Below, one piece after another: positions 1 through 8,528 of a stretch of 32,774 nt of DNA. The translations under genes were made by a program, and so were the position numbers. This DNA is from Budvicia diplopodorum (GTDB lineage: Bacteria; Pseudomonadota; Gammaproteobacteria; Enterobacterales; Enterobacteriaceae). The stretch covers positions 1-32,774 of the forward strand of contig NZ_WOYF01000023.1 of the NCBI RefSeq assembly GCF_009800925.1, given 5' to 3'. The notes under the pieces are model-generated. The model saw only the letters and a program-made list of their open reading frames with translations. It searched no databases and had not been told where the DNA came from. The stretch's first letter is position 1; each line of letters begins with the position of its first letter.

Positions 1-3000
1 GTACCACCAAACGCGTAAGAGCTGTCAGCATAAATATTGATGACCCCGTCAGCCGCGTTATTAATCGTCGTATTGACGCCATTGCCTTTGATACCCACAA
101 GATTGGTGCCATTGGTGCCGTTGGTTTTACCTACCTCAGTACCGACGTTAATGGTGCCACTGTTAACCAGATTCGCTGCATAACCCGTAATACCGCCGCT
201 GATAGCCACGGCGTTGTTGCCCTGCACGGTGATGGTACCGTCGTTGTAGAAGTTATAACCGCGTCCCAGATCAAGCAATGGACCGACCGGGTCAATACCT
301 TCAATCACACCGGTAGCATTGTTATACAGCCAGAGCGGCTTGACAGCCTGACTTTCAGTGACATCATAGGTATTGAGCGCACTGTAGCCATTTTTTGCAC
401 TAATCGTACCGGAATTCATAAAGAAATTAATGGTATCGCTACGGGTACTGTTAATCAGGGCGTTTGCTCCACCATCAACCACATTACCCGTGTTAGTAAT
501 CAGGCCACCCTTCTGATTATAAATAATCGCACTGCCTTCCATTACCGCCGCACCATCCCGTGCGACCTTCATGGTGCCGGTATTCACCACTGAACCCAAA
601 TAGTGGTTTTCAGTGACGGTACCGGTAAAAGTCCCTTCGTTAAAGAAATTGCTGTTGATCTTTAAATACAGTTTATCGTTTACCGTCAGGCTGGCACCGG
701 CACGGTTATATACGTTTACATCAGCTTGCGTGGAGATGGCGGTTGCCGTTATGTCGCCTTTATTTTCCAGCCCTGTTTTCAGCGTCAGCGGTCCCCTCAG
801 ATTCAGAACGGCATCGGCTTCATTAAACAACCATGAGAAAGCAGTGAAATCACTATTTAACGTCAGGATGCCATAGTTTGCCGTATTGCTAGCAGAGGCA
901 AACCCAGTTGCTGATGTGAGAGCCTGCGTTTCGCCACGTCCGGCCGGAATAGCGGCCAGAATGGTTTTATCCGAAACGACTGCGGGATCTCTACCGTTAT
1001 CAACCGATTCATCAACGCCTTCACCCACCACGATTTCGCCACGGTTGATAATCAGGCTGCTACCGTCGTTATAAAACGCCTGCCCCACGTCCGTATTGAT
1101 GACAATTTTACCCGTGACATCGTTAATGGCGGCCCCACCCAGTATGGCGCCCATGCCAACAAGCTGAGGCGGCGTGCCGCCTTTAACCGTACCTTCATCG
1201 GCCTTCAGCGTAATAGTACCCTGATTGGTCACGGTACCGCCGCCCATCGCCAGCATACCAAAACCGGAATTTGTCACAGTAATATTGCCAGCGTTTAACG
1301 CGGTAGCACCACGACCTCTTAAAGCGCCATCGGTACTACCCGCAACCATGCCTGCACCGCGGTTGAAAACGGTAGATGTCGTATACGCCGTTTTACCGGC
1401 AATTTGGCCCTGTTCATCAAATACCGGCATAAAGCCATCCAGTGAAATCTGTCCCTGATTCACCGCCACGCTGTTCTGATTTGCCGCCACGCCGAACAAT
1501 CCCGCGCCCTGCAGCTGAATGTTGCCGGTATCGGTATTCACCGCCGTGGCACCATAGGTTGCAAGCTCCCCATAATAGGTATTTGCGTACCACTTGATAG
1601 GGTAACTATTATCCCCACCATTATAATAAGGAGCGTTTAATGATACGACTGAAATGACGCCGCGGTTCTCTACCGTCGCACCACTAGCCCGTAGCGCAGC
1701 GCTCCCCAGACGCTGGCCACTATAAGCACGAATGGTGCCGGAGTTGATAGCCGTCGCCTTGTTACTGGCATCCATAATCAGAGCGCCTACCGCACCGGAT
1801 GTATCAATCAACCCAGCATTGTTGACCAGTGAGCCTTGTCCGATGGACTGAATCATTCCATACCATTGGAGCGATGTGGAACGATGATTATTGTAGTTAA
1901 GCTCCAGCGTTGAGCCTTCGGTCAACAACAATTGGCCGCCATCACTGACTCTAGCATACAGCGATGAATCTGATTGGCTGGAAGCATTCGTGACTGAGGA
2001 TTCTCCACTCACCGTGACCCGGTTATTCCCCGTAACCTTGAGGCCTGTAGCATGGAAATCAGAGGCACCATAAACGTAAGCATAACTATCATCACTCACC
2101 CAATAAGTGGAGTCTACCAGCAGATTAACACCGCCAGCGATCGCGATGTTATTGCCCGTACCGGTCACGTCCACGCCCACGTAGTCGTGTGGATCTATGT
2201 TTCCAACCGATGACACATTCACAGAGCCACCAATATTAATGGTATTTTGGTTGCCGTTGACAGCGACCCCGGTCATGCCTGCAAGGGACGGCGTTATCAC
2301 ATCGGCCGGAACGTTCTCGTTACGGAGGTTGATACTACCTTTGATATCTATCGCGCTGTTATTGCTGTTGACAACAACACCATTGCCGTTTTGCAGCACG
2401 CCTAGGCTGTCCTTGACGGCCGTCACGTTGACACTGCCACCAAGCGTCACGTTCGAATTATCACCGGTGATAATGGCGCCGGTGGCGTTCTTGCTGACGC
2501 TGATATTCCCCGTGTTAGTAAAGATGGAGTCAGCGCCCAAGACATTGATGCCTACGGAGTTCAGATCTTCAACCAAAAGTCGTGCAGCAATATTGACCGC
2601 GGCGCGGGAACCTTCAATATCAATGCCGTGCGCACTGTTGCTGACGCGAATATCACCATTCAGGCTGACGCTGGCATCATTACCATTGATATCCACCAGT
2701 ACGGAATTCTGCCCGTCAACGGTAGACAAGGCGTTGTCAATAACCAGACGGGCATTATTCCCGTTGATCACCACGCCTTTGCCCCCGCGATCGACATCTA
2801 TTTTTGCCGGTGCGCTATCGTCACCCTTAATATTTACCGTGGCGCCATTACCGTTGATTTGAGTACCGGTCGCCCCCTCGGTGACTGAGGTGTCGCCGGT
2901 GTTATTCACAACCGCACCGTCCCCCGTAATCACTACGCCAGCAGTACCCGCGCCCGTTGCAGCAGTGTCACCTTTGTTGTCAATCCGAGCGTTATTGCCG

Positions 3001-4022
3001 TCAATTTTAGTCCCGGTACCGCCGTCAGAGATGTTGGTATTACCGGTATTGTTGATAACGGCATCATCGCCTTTAACGTCGGTACCGGTTGAACCGTTAC
3101 CGGAAATACTGCTGCCGCCAGTGTTATCTACCTGAGCATGATTACCATCAATTCGGGTACCCGTGCCGCCATCAGTAATGTTTGTGGCCCCCTCGTTAAT
3201 CACTTTGCCGTTATCACCGGTAATACTGGTACCGGTTGAGCCCTCACCGCTGGCATTCGTGCCGCCGGTGTTATCAACCACTACACCATTGCCGTCCACT
3301 TTCGTCGCGGTACCGCCATTCGTAGCGTTAGAACCCCCGTTAATTACCGTGCTGGTGTTATCACCATCCACAATAGTACCCGCAGTATTTTTCCCTGAAG
3401 CACTGGAGCCGGTATCAATGGTATTACTGCTGCCATTACCTGTAATTACGCGAGTGTCAACGCCAGCCCGAATGAATTTCCCTACGGCATTGAACGACCA
3501 GTACAGGCCGTTAGCATCCTGACCTCTAATCAATAAGTTTCTGTTGATGTCAACAGTCAGGTTAGCGCGATCGGTATACAAAACCGTTCCGTCTGGTGCA
3601 GTGAGCGTATATTTATCGCCATCTTGAACGTATTGGTAGGTGATATTGTTGAACGTCACCGTGCGCGCGTTTGGATCAAACGTGACGCCATTGCTGAAAA
3701 TAACCGGTGATAATGGCGTAATACTGCCACCTTCGCTACCGCCGCTAATACTTTGGTTGCTGCTGCCCCCGTCGTCATTACTATTTATCGCAATGGCGGT
3801 AATCGCAGCAACGCTCGCAGCGAGTCCGCCAGCAAGCCATGTCCAAAGGTCGTCTTCCTCCTCCAAACAGGTCGTAGGTAATTCCTCGCGCTGTTCTTGG
3901 GTTAACGTACTGATATTAGTCGGGCAAGCCGGTTGTTCTGTTTCATTTTGTATAGTGGTATCGGCCATAACGTTGTTAGTTAAAGCTAGGGCGATACAAA
4001 GAGAGAGGGCTTTCTTTTTCAT
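1..4022 (-). CDS. Large autotransporter-like adhesin, N-terminal part (C-terminus off window)
   Basis: Open for 1340 codons from the ATG at 4022 to the window edge with no stop, so the C-terminus is not visible. The start has a good ribosome site (AAAGGA, about 7 nt upstream). Residues 1-20 form a signal peptide (MKKKALSLCIALALTNNVMA). A short linker follows with a Cys pair near 33 and 52, an acidic patch (EEEDD) and a second hydrophobic stretch at about 59-79 (LWTWLAGGLAASVAAITAIA), then Gly/Ser-rich sequence. After that the protein is almost entirely short Asn/Gly/Thr-rich beta-strand repeats with recurring NTG, GNN, ITVTNSG-like and INQG-like turns, typical of right-handed beta-helix passengers of type Va autotransporters. 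Residues about 200-397 are tandem repeats. The role as a surface adhesin is inferred from architecture. The diagnostic C-terminal beta-barrel lies outside the window, so another large secreted beta-helix protein is possible. Confidence 0.75.
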   Translation of the reverse strand, partial: MKKKALSLCIALALTNNVMADTTIQNETEQPACPTNISTLTQEQREELPTTCLEEEDDLWTWLAGGLAASVAAITAIAINSNDDGGSSNQSISGGSEGGSITPLSPVIFSNGVTFDPNARTVTFNNITYQYVQDGDKYTLTAPDGTVLYTDRANLTVDINRNLLIRGQDANGLYWSFNAVGKFIRAGVDTRVITGNGSSNTIDTGSSASGKNTAGTIVDGDNTSTVINGGSNATNGGTATKVDGNGVVVDNTGGTNASGEGSTGTSITGDNGKVINEGATNITDGGTGTRIDGNHAQVDNTGGSSISGNGSTGTDVKGDDAVINNTGNTNISDGGTGTKIDGNNARIDNKGDTAATGAGTAGVVITGDGAVVNNTGDTSVTEGATGTQINGNGATVNIKGDDSAPAKIDVDRGGKGVVINGNNARLVIDNALSTVDGQNSVLVDINGNDASVSLNGDIRVSNSAHGIDIEGSRAAVNIAARLLVEDLNSVGINVLGADSIFTNTGNISVSKNATGAIITGDNSNVTLGGSVNVTAVKDSLGVLQNGNGVVVNSNNSAIDIKGSINLRNENVPADVITPSLAGMTGVAVNGNQNTINIGGSVNVSSVGNIDPHDYVGVDVTGTGNNIAIAGGVNLLVDSTYWVSDDSYAYVYGASDFHATGLKVTGNNRVTVSGESSVTNASSQSDSSLYARVSDGGQLLLTEGSTLELNYNNHRSTSLQWYGMIQSIGQGSLVNNAGLIDTSGAVGALIMDASNKATAINSGTIRAYSGQRLGSAALRASGATVENRGVISVVSLNAPYYNGGDNSYPIKWYANTYYGELATYGATAVNTDTGNIQLQGAGLFGVAANQNSVAVNQGQISLDGFMPVFDEQGQIAGKTAYTTSTVFNRGAGMVAGSTDGALRGRGATALNAGNITVTNSGFGMLAMGGGTVTNQGTITLKADEGTVKGGTPPQLVGMGAILGGAAINDVTGKIVINTDVGQAFYNDGSSLIINRGEIVVGEGVDESVDNGRDPAVVSDKTILAAIPAGRGETQALTSATGFASASNTANYGILTLNSDFTAFSWLFNEADAVLNLRGPLTLKTGLENKGDITATAISTQADVNVYNRAGASLTVNDKLYLKINSNFFNEGTFTGTVTENHYLGSVVNTGTMKVARDGAAVMEGSAIIYNQKGGLITNTGNVVDGGANALINSTRSDTINFFMNSGTISAKNGYSALNTYDVTESQAVKPLWLYNNATGVIEGIDPVGPLLDLGRGYNFYNDGTITVQGNNAVAISGGITGYAANLVNSGTINVGTEVGKTNGTNGTNLVGIKGNGVNTTINNAADGVINIYADSSYAFGG
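2832..3425 (-). repeat. Eight tandem 23-25-residue repeats alternating between two types
   Basis: Within the adhesin, eight consecutive units can be read. Type A has 25 residues, pattern NTGxTxxSGxGSTGTxxxGDxxxVI. Type B has 23-24 residues, pattern NxGxTNIxDGGTGTxIDGNxAxVD. They alternate A-B-A-B-A-B-A-B, so the true period is about 49 residues (about 147 bp). Units diverge at the amino-acid level but keep the GTGT and GDN/DGN turns. Beyond 2832 the pattern degrades into INGNNARLVIDN-like units without the dimeric order. Confidence 0.85.
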
Positions 4023-4702
4023 AAGAGCATCCTTTGATTTTTCTTACCGATTTCACATCCACAGCGAATCGATTTATAAATGACGCATACGCCACTAATA
4101 GTAAAAACAAGAAATAAAATTATTAGTAATACTCAACAACGAGCATGACCAATATAGAATTATTGAATTTCTGTTTTAATAGAGCTAAACGTCAAGAGCG
4201 AAGTTAACGGATGCAACAGTAGCATGATCGATACAAATCCCTGTCGTTAGAAAAATAACAATGACTATTAGCAACACTTATTACTATTTAAATTAATATA
4301 AAATAACAACTTTTTACCGAAAATACGTAAATTATCTAAATAGAAAAAATCACGATCAACATCAATGCATTACATAAACACGTATCAAAAATCACTCAAA
4401 TAAGAACCACAAAAATCAATAAATCATGATTATAATGGAAATAAAATTATTAGCATCAACGCTGAAGTTAGTTAATTAACCATTTCTAGTTAATAACTAA
4501 ATCATCAACCAAAAAATAGCGAATTAATATCTACTTACTGCTGAAATATGCGGATTATGATAAGAAAGAAATATTAAAAATTACCGGTAGATATGGCTCA
4601 ATATTTAATATCGAGTCATCTAATAAGAAATATAGATTCGCTTCATAGAAGGTAATGCCGGTCGTTTAAGCGAATTTAAACGATCCTGTGGCTCTGAAAT
4701 AA
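4023..4702. other. AT-rich gene-free region upstream of the adhesin gene
   Basis: About 680 bp of strongly A+T-rich DNA with stops in all frames. It must hold the promoter of the minus-strand adhesin gene, but I see no single convincing -35/-10 pair because low-complexity AT sequence offers many weak matches. No RNA gene or repeat was recognised. Confidence 0.5.
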
Positions 4703-4849
4703 TATGGAAAACGCTTCATCCCGCAGGATGTTGAACTCGTTGTGGAAGCGCTTGATTTTAATAAGCACATGACCAAGACCTACGAAGGATGGTTACGCTT
4801 TATTAACGCTAATTTTGTGGGGGTATCAGCCGTTCAGGAGAGGGATTAA
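4703..4849 (+). pseudogene. Decayed ORF tail, unrecognised protein
   Basis: A 48-codon open stretch runs from just after a TAA to the TAA at 4847-4849. It reads YGKRFIPQDVELVVEALDF, then contains KTYEGWLRFI and ends in VSAVQERD. Composition looks protein-like, with mixed charged and aromatic residues unlike the surrounding AT-rich DNA. There is no ATG near its beginning and no ribosome site. Its stop codon abuts a hairpin whose T-run suits plus-strand termination. I infer the 3' end of a gene whose front has been lost. I do not recognise the family, and a chance open frame is possible. Confidence 0.35.
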
Positions 4850-4876
4850 AGCCACCTTCTATGCCGGTGGCTTTTT
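4848..4876 (+). terminator. Hairpin terminator between rlmG and the ORF tail
   Basis: Stem AAAGCCACC / GGTGGCTTT with a 9-nt loop, followed on the plus strand by TTTTT (the last Ts overlap the stem). On the minus strand the same stem is followed only by AATCCC, so it is a better terminator for plus-strand transcription, although it also lies just past the rlmG stop and may serve both directions. Confidence 0.65.
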
Positions 4877-4902
4877 ACTTTAATAGCCGGACTATCTTTC
4901 GG

Positions 4903-6153
4903 TTAATCGACGTTTTTCTCATCGATAACGGTTTCAGTTTCAACCCTTGGCGTGCGTTTTCTGGGCGCTTTAACCGAACGTAAAATCACAAACTTCTTGT
5001 TCGACGCCACCATTTCACAGTTACCAAACAGCCGCTTTAGCTTTTGATGATAGCCAAGGTGACGGTTGCCAACGATGCGTAGCTCGCCGCCAATAGCCAG
5101 ACACCGCTTGGCATCGTTAAACATTTGCCAAGCAATATAGTCAGTCACGGAATGGTGCTGATGGAACGGAGGATTACAGATAACGGCCTGTAGTGAGTTG
5201 CGGTCGATATTTGCCAGCGAATGGTCAGCTTCAAAGAAACAGCGCTCAAGATCGCCCGGGCGATTGCGCTCCACGTTTAACCGACTGGACGCCACCGCCA
5301 TATAGGATTCATCGCGAAAGATCACTTCGGCGCTTGGGTTTAGCTCTAGCGCACGTAAGCCCAGCACCCCGTTTCCACAGCCCAAATCAACAATGGTTCC
5401 ACTCAGCCCTGAAGGCAGGTTCTCAGAGAAGAAACGTGCGCCGATATCCAATGCGGTACGCGAAAACACGTTAGGATAGTTATCAATAATGTAGTCCGTT
5501 CCGTCCAGCGGCCAGCTCATCACTTCATCCATTGGCTCAACGTCCGGCTGGCTGAACTGACAGAAAATTAACCGCGCCTTTTTCCATGCCAGACTGGTAT
5601 GGGTTGGCCCGAGAATTTTTTCAAACAGCTGGATGGTTGAAGTATGGATATCACGGGTTTTAGCCGCCGCAATAATCTGGGTATCGGCATTCACCACTTT
5701 GCGTAAGGCATGAAGCTGATACTCCAGCAGCGCCAACGTTTTAGGCACTTTAATTAGCACTACCGCTGGCGTACTGCGAAGATCAGACAGTGCGTCAATA
5801 AAAGTGACGGCGTCACGAGGCAGACTATTTTGTTCAAGATTGCGTAGGGTCGCTAGTTCGCTCACGTAGGAATCACCGTAGCTAACCGGATTAAACATGG
5901 CCAGCTCACAGGCCAGCGTGCCGAACGTATCGTTGAGAATAAAGACCGGCCCTTTGGCTAACAGCGCTTTATCGACGGTATTCATTAAATACTCATCGGC
6001 CGCATCCCATGCCTGCAGGCTGGTTGGGGTATCAAATTCCGGATAGCGAGATAGCAGTAAATGAGAAAATACTGAGCCCTGTAGTTCGCTCAGCCTTTCA
6101 CTCTGTAGGTCATCTTGTTCGTGCAATTCATTTAGTTCGGTTTCATCACTCAC
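4903..6153 (-). CDS. rlmG: 23S rRNA (guanine-1835-N2)-methyltransferase RlmG
   Basis: SAM-dependent methyltransferase that modifies G1835 of 23S rRNA. It aligns with E. coli RlmG (378 aa) over its whole body: AWDAADEYL, ILNDTFG, GDSYVSELATLRNLE, LIKVPKTLALLEYQL, the SAM motif VDLGCGNGVLG and the catalytic CNPPFHQ motif, ending in NKKFVILRSVKAPRKR. The frame stays open upstream to a GTG at 6180, but I place the start at the GTG at 6153. It has AAGGAA at good spacing and overlaps the end of ycdY in GTGAGTGA, implying translational coupling. The product is then 416 aa, still about 20-25 residues longer than E. coli at the N-terminus (acidic) and about 15 longer at the C-terminus. Confidence 0.93.
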   Translation of the reverse strand: MSDETELNELHEQDDLQSERLSELQGSVFSHLLLSRYPEFDTPTSLQAWDAADEYLMNTVDKALLAKGPVFILNDTFGTLACELAMFNPVSYGDSYVSELATLRNLEQNSLPRDAVTFIDALSDLRSTPAVVLIKVPKTLALLEYQLHALRKVVNADTQIIAAAKTRDIHTSTIQLFEKILGPTHTSLAWKKARLIFCQFSQPDVEPMDEVMSWPLDGTDYIIDNYPNVFSRTALDIGARFFSENLPSGLSGTIVDLGCGNGVLGLRALELNPSAEVIFRDESYMAVASSRLNVERNRPGDLERCFFEADHSLANIDRNSLQAVICNPPFHQHHSVTDYIAWQMFNDAKRCLAIGGELRIVGNRHLGYHQKLKRLFGNCEMVASNKKFVILRSVKAPRKRTPRVETETVIDEKNVD

Positions 6154-6724
6154 TTGGGCTACTTCCTTCTGACTCTTCACCTAAAACTTCTGACAGTTCA
6201 TCACGCATCGCCTGTAATGCCTCACGGGTAACAATAGCCAGCGTCCGGTAAAAAGCACCCGAGGCGTGGGCTTCAACTTTACCTAAGAAGCTTCCACACC
6301 ACGGAAACAGATAGTCATCAAACAGAGTAATCTGAGCCTGAATTTCGTCTGACTCCTGCGCGTTGTCTTCAATCCAGGAAGCTGCCAGCAGCAGCAAACC
6401 AAAGTGATCGGCAGGCGCATCGGTCAGCGGCATTCCACACTGGGTCAGAAATGCGCGGGTTTCGGCTTCACCGATACCGTCATAATCGGCACCATAGGGA
6501 GAAACGCTACCACCGGCGGCAAACATAGCCTGATAGTCAGACGCTAGCGCCTGGCGGTCCAGATTCTGTCCCAGACGATCTAACAGATCGTCCTGCTCTA
6601 GCGGCCAATGTTGCTTCAATTTACCGTCACTGAGTAAGGCAAACAGTGGATCCAAAACCGCATCCTCGGGCTTGCGATAAAACAGCGAGCCCAGAATACG
6701 GCAGACTACAGAAAACTCATTCAT
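6146..6724 (-). CDS. ycdY: TorD-family chaperone YcdY
   Basis: 192-residue TorD/DmsD-type redox-enzyme maturation chaperone, all-helical and cytoplasmic. It matches E. coli YcdY from MNEFSVVCRILGSLFYR onward, including WPLEQDDLL, the YxxMF segment, ETRAFLTQCGMPL, PADHFGLLLLAASW and the PWCGSFLGKVEAHA block typical of the family. In E. coli YcdY is reported to assist the zinc phosphatase YcdX. That gene lies two genes upstream here, supporting the same role. A TTG precedes the ATG; the ATG at 6724 matches the E. coli start and has an AGG about 8 nt upstream. The last codons overlap rlmG by 8 nt. Confidence 0.92.
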   Translation of the reverse strand: MNEFSVVCRILGSLFYRKPEDAVLDPLFALLSDGKLKQHWPLEQDDLLDRLGQNLDRQALASDYQAMFAAGGSVSPYGADYDGIGEAETRAFLTQCGMPLTDAPADHFGLLLLAASWIEDNAQESDEIQAQITLFDDYLFPWCGSFLGKVEAHASGAFYRTLAIVTREALQAMRDELSEVLGEESEGSSPSE

Positions 6725-6745
6725 CAATACAACCTGTTATCTTAG

Positions 6746-8425
6746 TTATAAACCTATTACACGTTGGTCTTTCGGGTATTTCACCGTATAAGACAAACCT
6801 AATTTTTGCGACTGATTAGGAGCCAGCTCGAGTGACCACTGAACTTCACCGGTATCTTTATTGTAGCTAGCACCGTCATGTTTAAGGCCTTCAACCGTAA
6901 TAGAGGAATCATGGCTCATTGGCACTTGATCCAGTACCACCAACTTGATCGGCTCTTTACGGGTATTTTTTACATCCATGCTATAGGCATACTGCTGGCT
7001 GACCGAATTACCAAAGAACTCAGACTGAGAGGTCAGCTGTTTGTTATTTTCACGGTTAACCAAAATTTTCTTATCCCGGCCCAGCGACAGATCCAACGTT
7101 TCTTTGGCATTTTTAGTATTGATATCCCCCTGCCCGACAAAAGAGCCTTCAAAGAAGATGCTGGATTTACCCGGCAGCAAATTGAGATTCTCCCAGTCTT
7201 TTAGCTGAACCTGTAAAAATGCATCCTGCTCCATTTTAGGCACCACAACGTAACGGTAGTCGCCCTGAACGTCCACTTCTTTAATCAACACGGAATGCCC
7301 TTTACCGTCGGCGGCAATATTATAGGGTAAGGAGATGCTAAAACGGGTATTTACACCGCCGACATCGGTCACTACGTATTCTGACAGTGCTTTTCTATCA
7401 GATTTGCGTTTTACCTGTTCGGCAGAATCGGCTTCATATGCTACTTGCTCGAGACTCTCCGCCCGCTCTTCCATAATTGCCGGAGACGGGGCCATAACCG
7501 CCATCGGTTCGCCCGGTTGGCTTACCTTAGATCTTGAATAATCCTTATACACATCGAGATACCAAGGGTTCATTCTCGGTGCCTGCGCACCTTCGCTCGG
7601 GTTGCCGCTGGAAAGCGTTAGGTTAACTTTGTCCCAGTTAATGCCGCTGTTTTGGAATACGTTGGCTTTATAGCTCAATTTTACCGGCTGATTAATATTA
7701 TTAACCCGCACATCGTAGGTTGGAACCCAACCGGCATCGCGGATCACATAAGATAGTTTCACGTCGCTGGTCACTGCTTTCGGGGTGTAAAACTTCACCA
7801 CCACCTGATTAACCGCCTGACCGGTCTTTTGCTGCGCTTCATCGAGCTGGCTGTTAAGCTTCTCAATATTTTTATCAATGACGGCAATCTTCTCTTTGAT
7901 ATCAATATCGGCCAGCAGGGCTTCGCTCATGCGTTTATTAACCAGTTCAAGCATCTGGTTAATTTGCTCAACGCTAGTCCCTTGTTTCTCATTACCCAGC
8001 GATTTGTTGCTTTCCAGTACGGATAACTGAGCCTGAATCACTTCTCGCTGAACGTTTAATTTGCTCTGCTCACGGACTTCAGCCTCGATTTGCTTGGTCA
8101 GTCGCTCAACCTCTGGCGATAGGTTCTCGGTTAGAAAATCGCGCCTTACGCTCGAAGATTGCACCACTACGCCGTTATTGGCATCCAGCATAAGGCTTTG
8201 CGCATTTAGCCCGCTGGCAATATTGGTAAATATCACCTCGCTTTCACCGGCCGGTAGGCTAACTTTACCGCTGTTAAACAGTTCAGCGCCGCGTATAAAC
8301 ACCGTCACATCGTTCAGCTTAACGTTCTGCACCTGAGCCTCGGCATATACCGCCCCGGAATAGGCTAAAGCCACAGAAGCACACAGTAGCGTTGTTCTAA
8401 ATCCTTGAAATACGTTAATAGCCAT
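6746..8425 (-). CDS. MuiA-family (DUF4140/DUF4139) periplasmic or envelope protein
   Basis: 559 residues. A signal peptide (residues 1-28, cut after AVYA) directs export. An N-terminal DUF4140-type domain follows (about 35-130: VTVFIRGAELFNSG, VIFTNIASGLNAQSLML), then a coiled-coil segment rich in Glu/Gln/Lys (about 105-205), and a C-terminal DUF4139 beta domain (about 215-557) with the characteristic LSYVIRDAGWVPTYDVR and NSGINWDKVNLTLSSGNPS blocks and an ending LGLSYTVKYPKDQRV. Proteins of this layout are annotated mucoidy inhibitor A; no biochemical activity is established that I can cite. The start is supported by AAGGA 8 nt upstream. It lies between ycdX and ycdY, an arrangement not seen in E. 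coli, and may be co-transcribed with ycdY-rlmG (21-nt gap). Confidence 0.88.
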   Translation of the reverse strand: MAINVFQGFRTTLLCASVALAYSGAVYAEAQVQNVKLNDVTVFIRGAELFNSGKVSLPAGESEVIFTNIASGLNAQSLMLDANNGVVVQSSSVRRDFLTENLSPEVERLTKQIEAEVREQSKLNVQREVIQAQLSVLESNKSLGNEKQGTSVEQINQMLELVNKRMSEALLADIDIKEKIAVIDKNIEKLNSQLDEAQQKTGQAVNQVVVKFYTPKAVTSDVKLSYVIRDAGWVPTYDVRVNNINQPVKLSYKANVFQNSGINWDKVNLTLSSGNPSEGAQAPRMNPWYLDVYKDYSRSKVSQPGEPMAVMAPSPAIMEERAESLEQVAYEADSAEQVKRKSDRKALSEYVVTDVGGVNTRFSISLPYNIAADGKGHSVLIKEVDVQGDYRYVVVPKMEQDAFLQVQLKDWENLNLLPGKSSIFFEGSFVGQGDINTKNAKETLDLSLGRDKKILVNRENNKQLTSQSEFFGNSVSQQYAYSMDVKNTRKEPIKLVVLDQVPMSHDSSITVEGLKHDGASYNKDTGEVQWSLELAPNQSQKLGLSYTVKYPKDQRVIGL

Positions 8426-8528
8426 TTCTTTATCCTTAAATATTAACCAATAAAATACGTTAACCTGCCGGGAACATGCACTTATCAGTACTGATGTAAC
8501 AACGAACCATTATGTCGATTTAAGACGC

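Noticed and set aside
2832..3425. Repeat array considered as CRISPR
   Set aside because: The units are translated, diverge by substitution along their length, and have no constant repeat with unique spacers.
2197..3522. Plus-strand open frames of 221, 84 and 119 codons opposite the adhesin repeats
   Set aside because: They are low-complexity Pro/Leu/Ser translations antisense to the Gly/Asn/Thr repeats, have no ribosome sites, and arise from the repeat composition of the real minus-strand gene.
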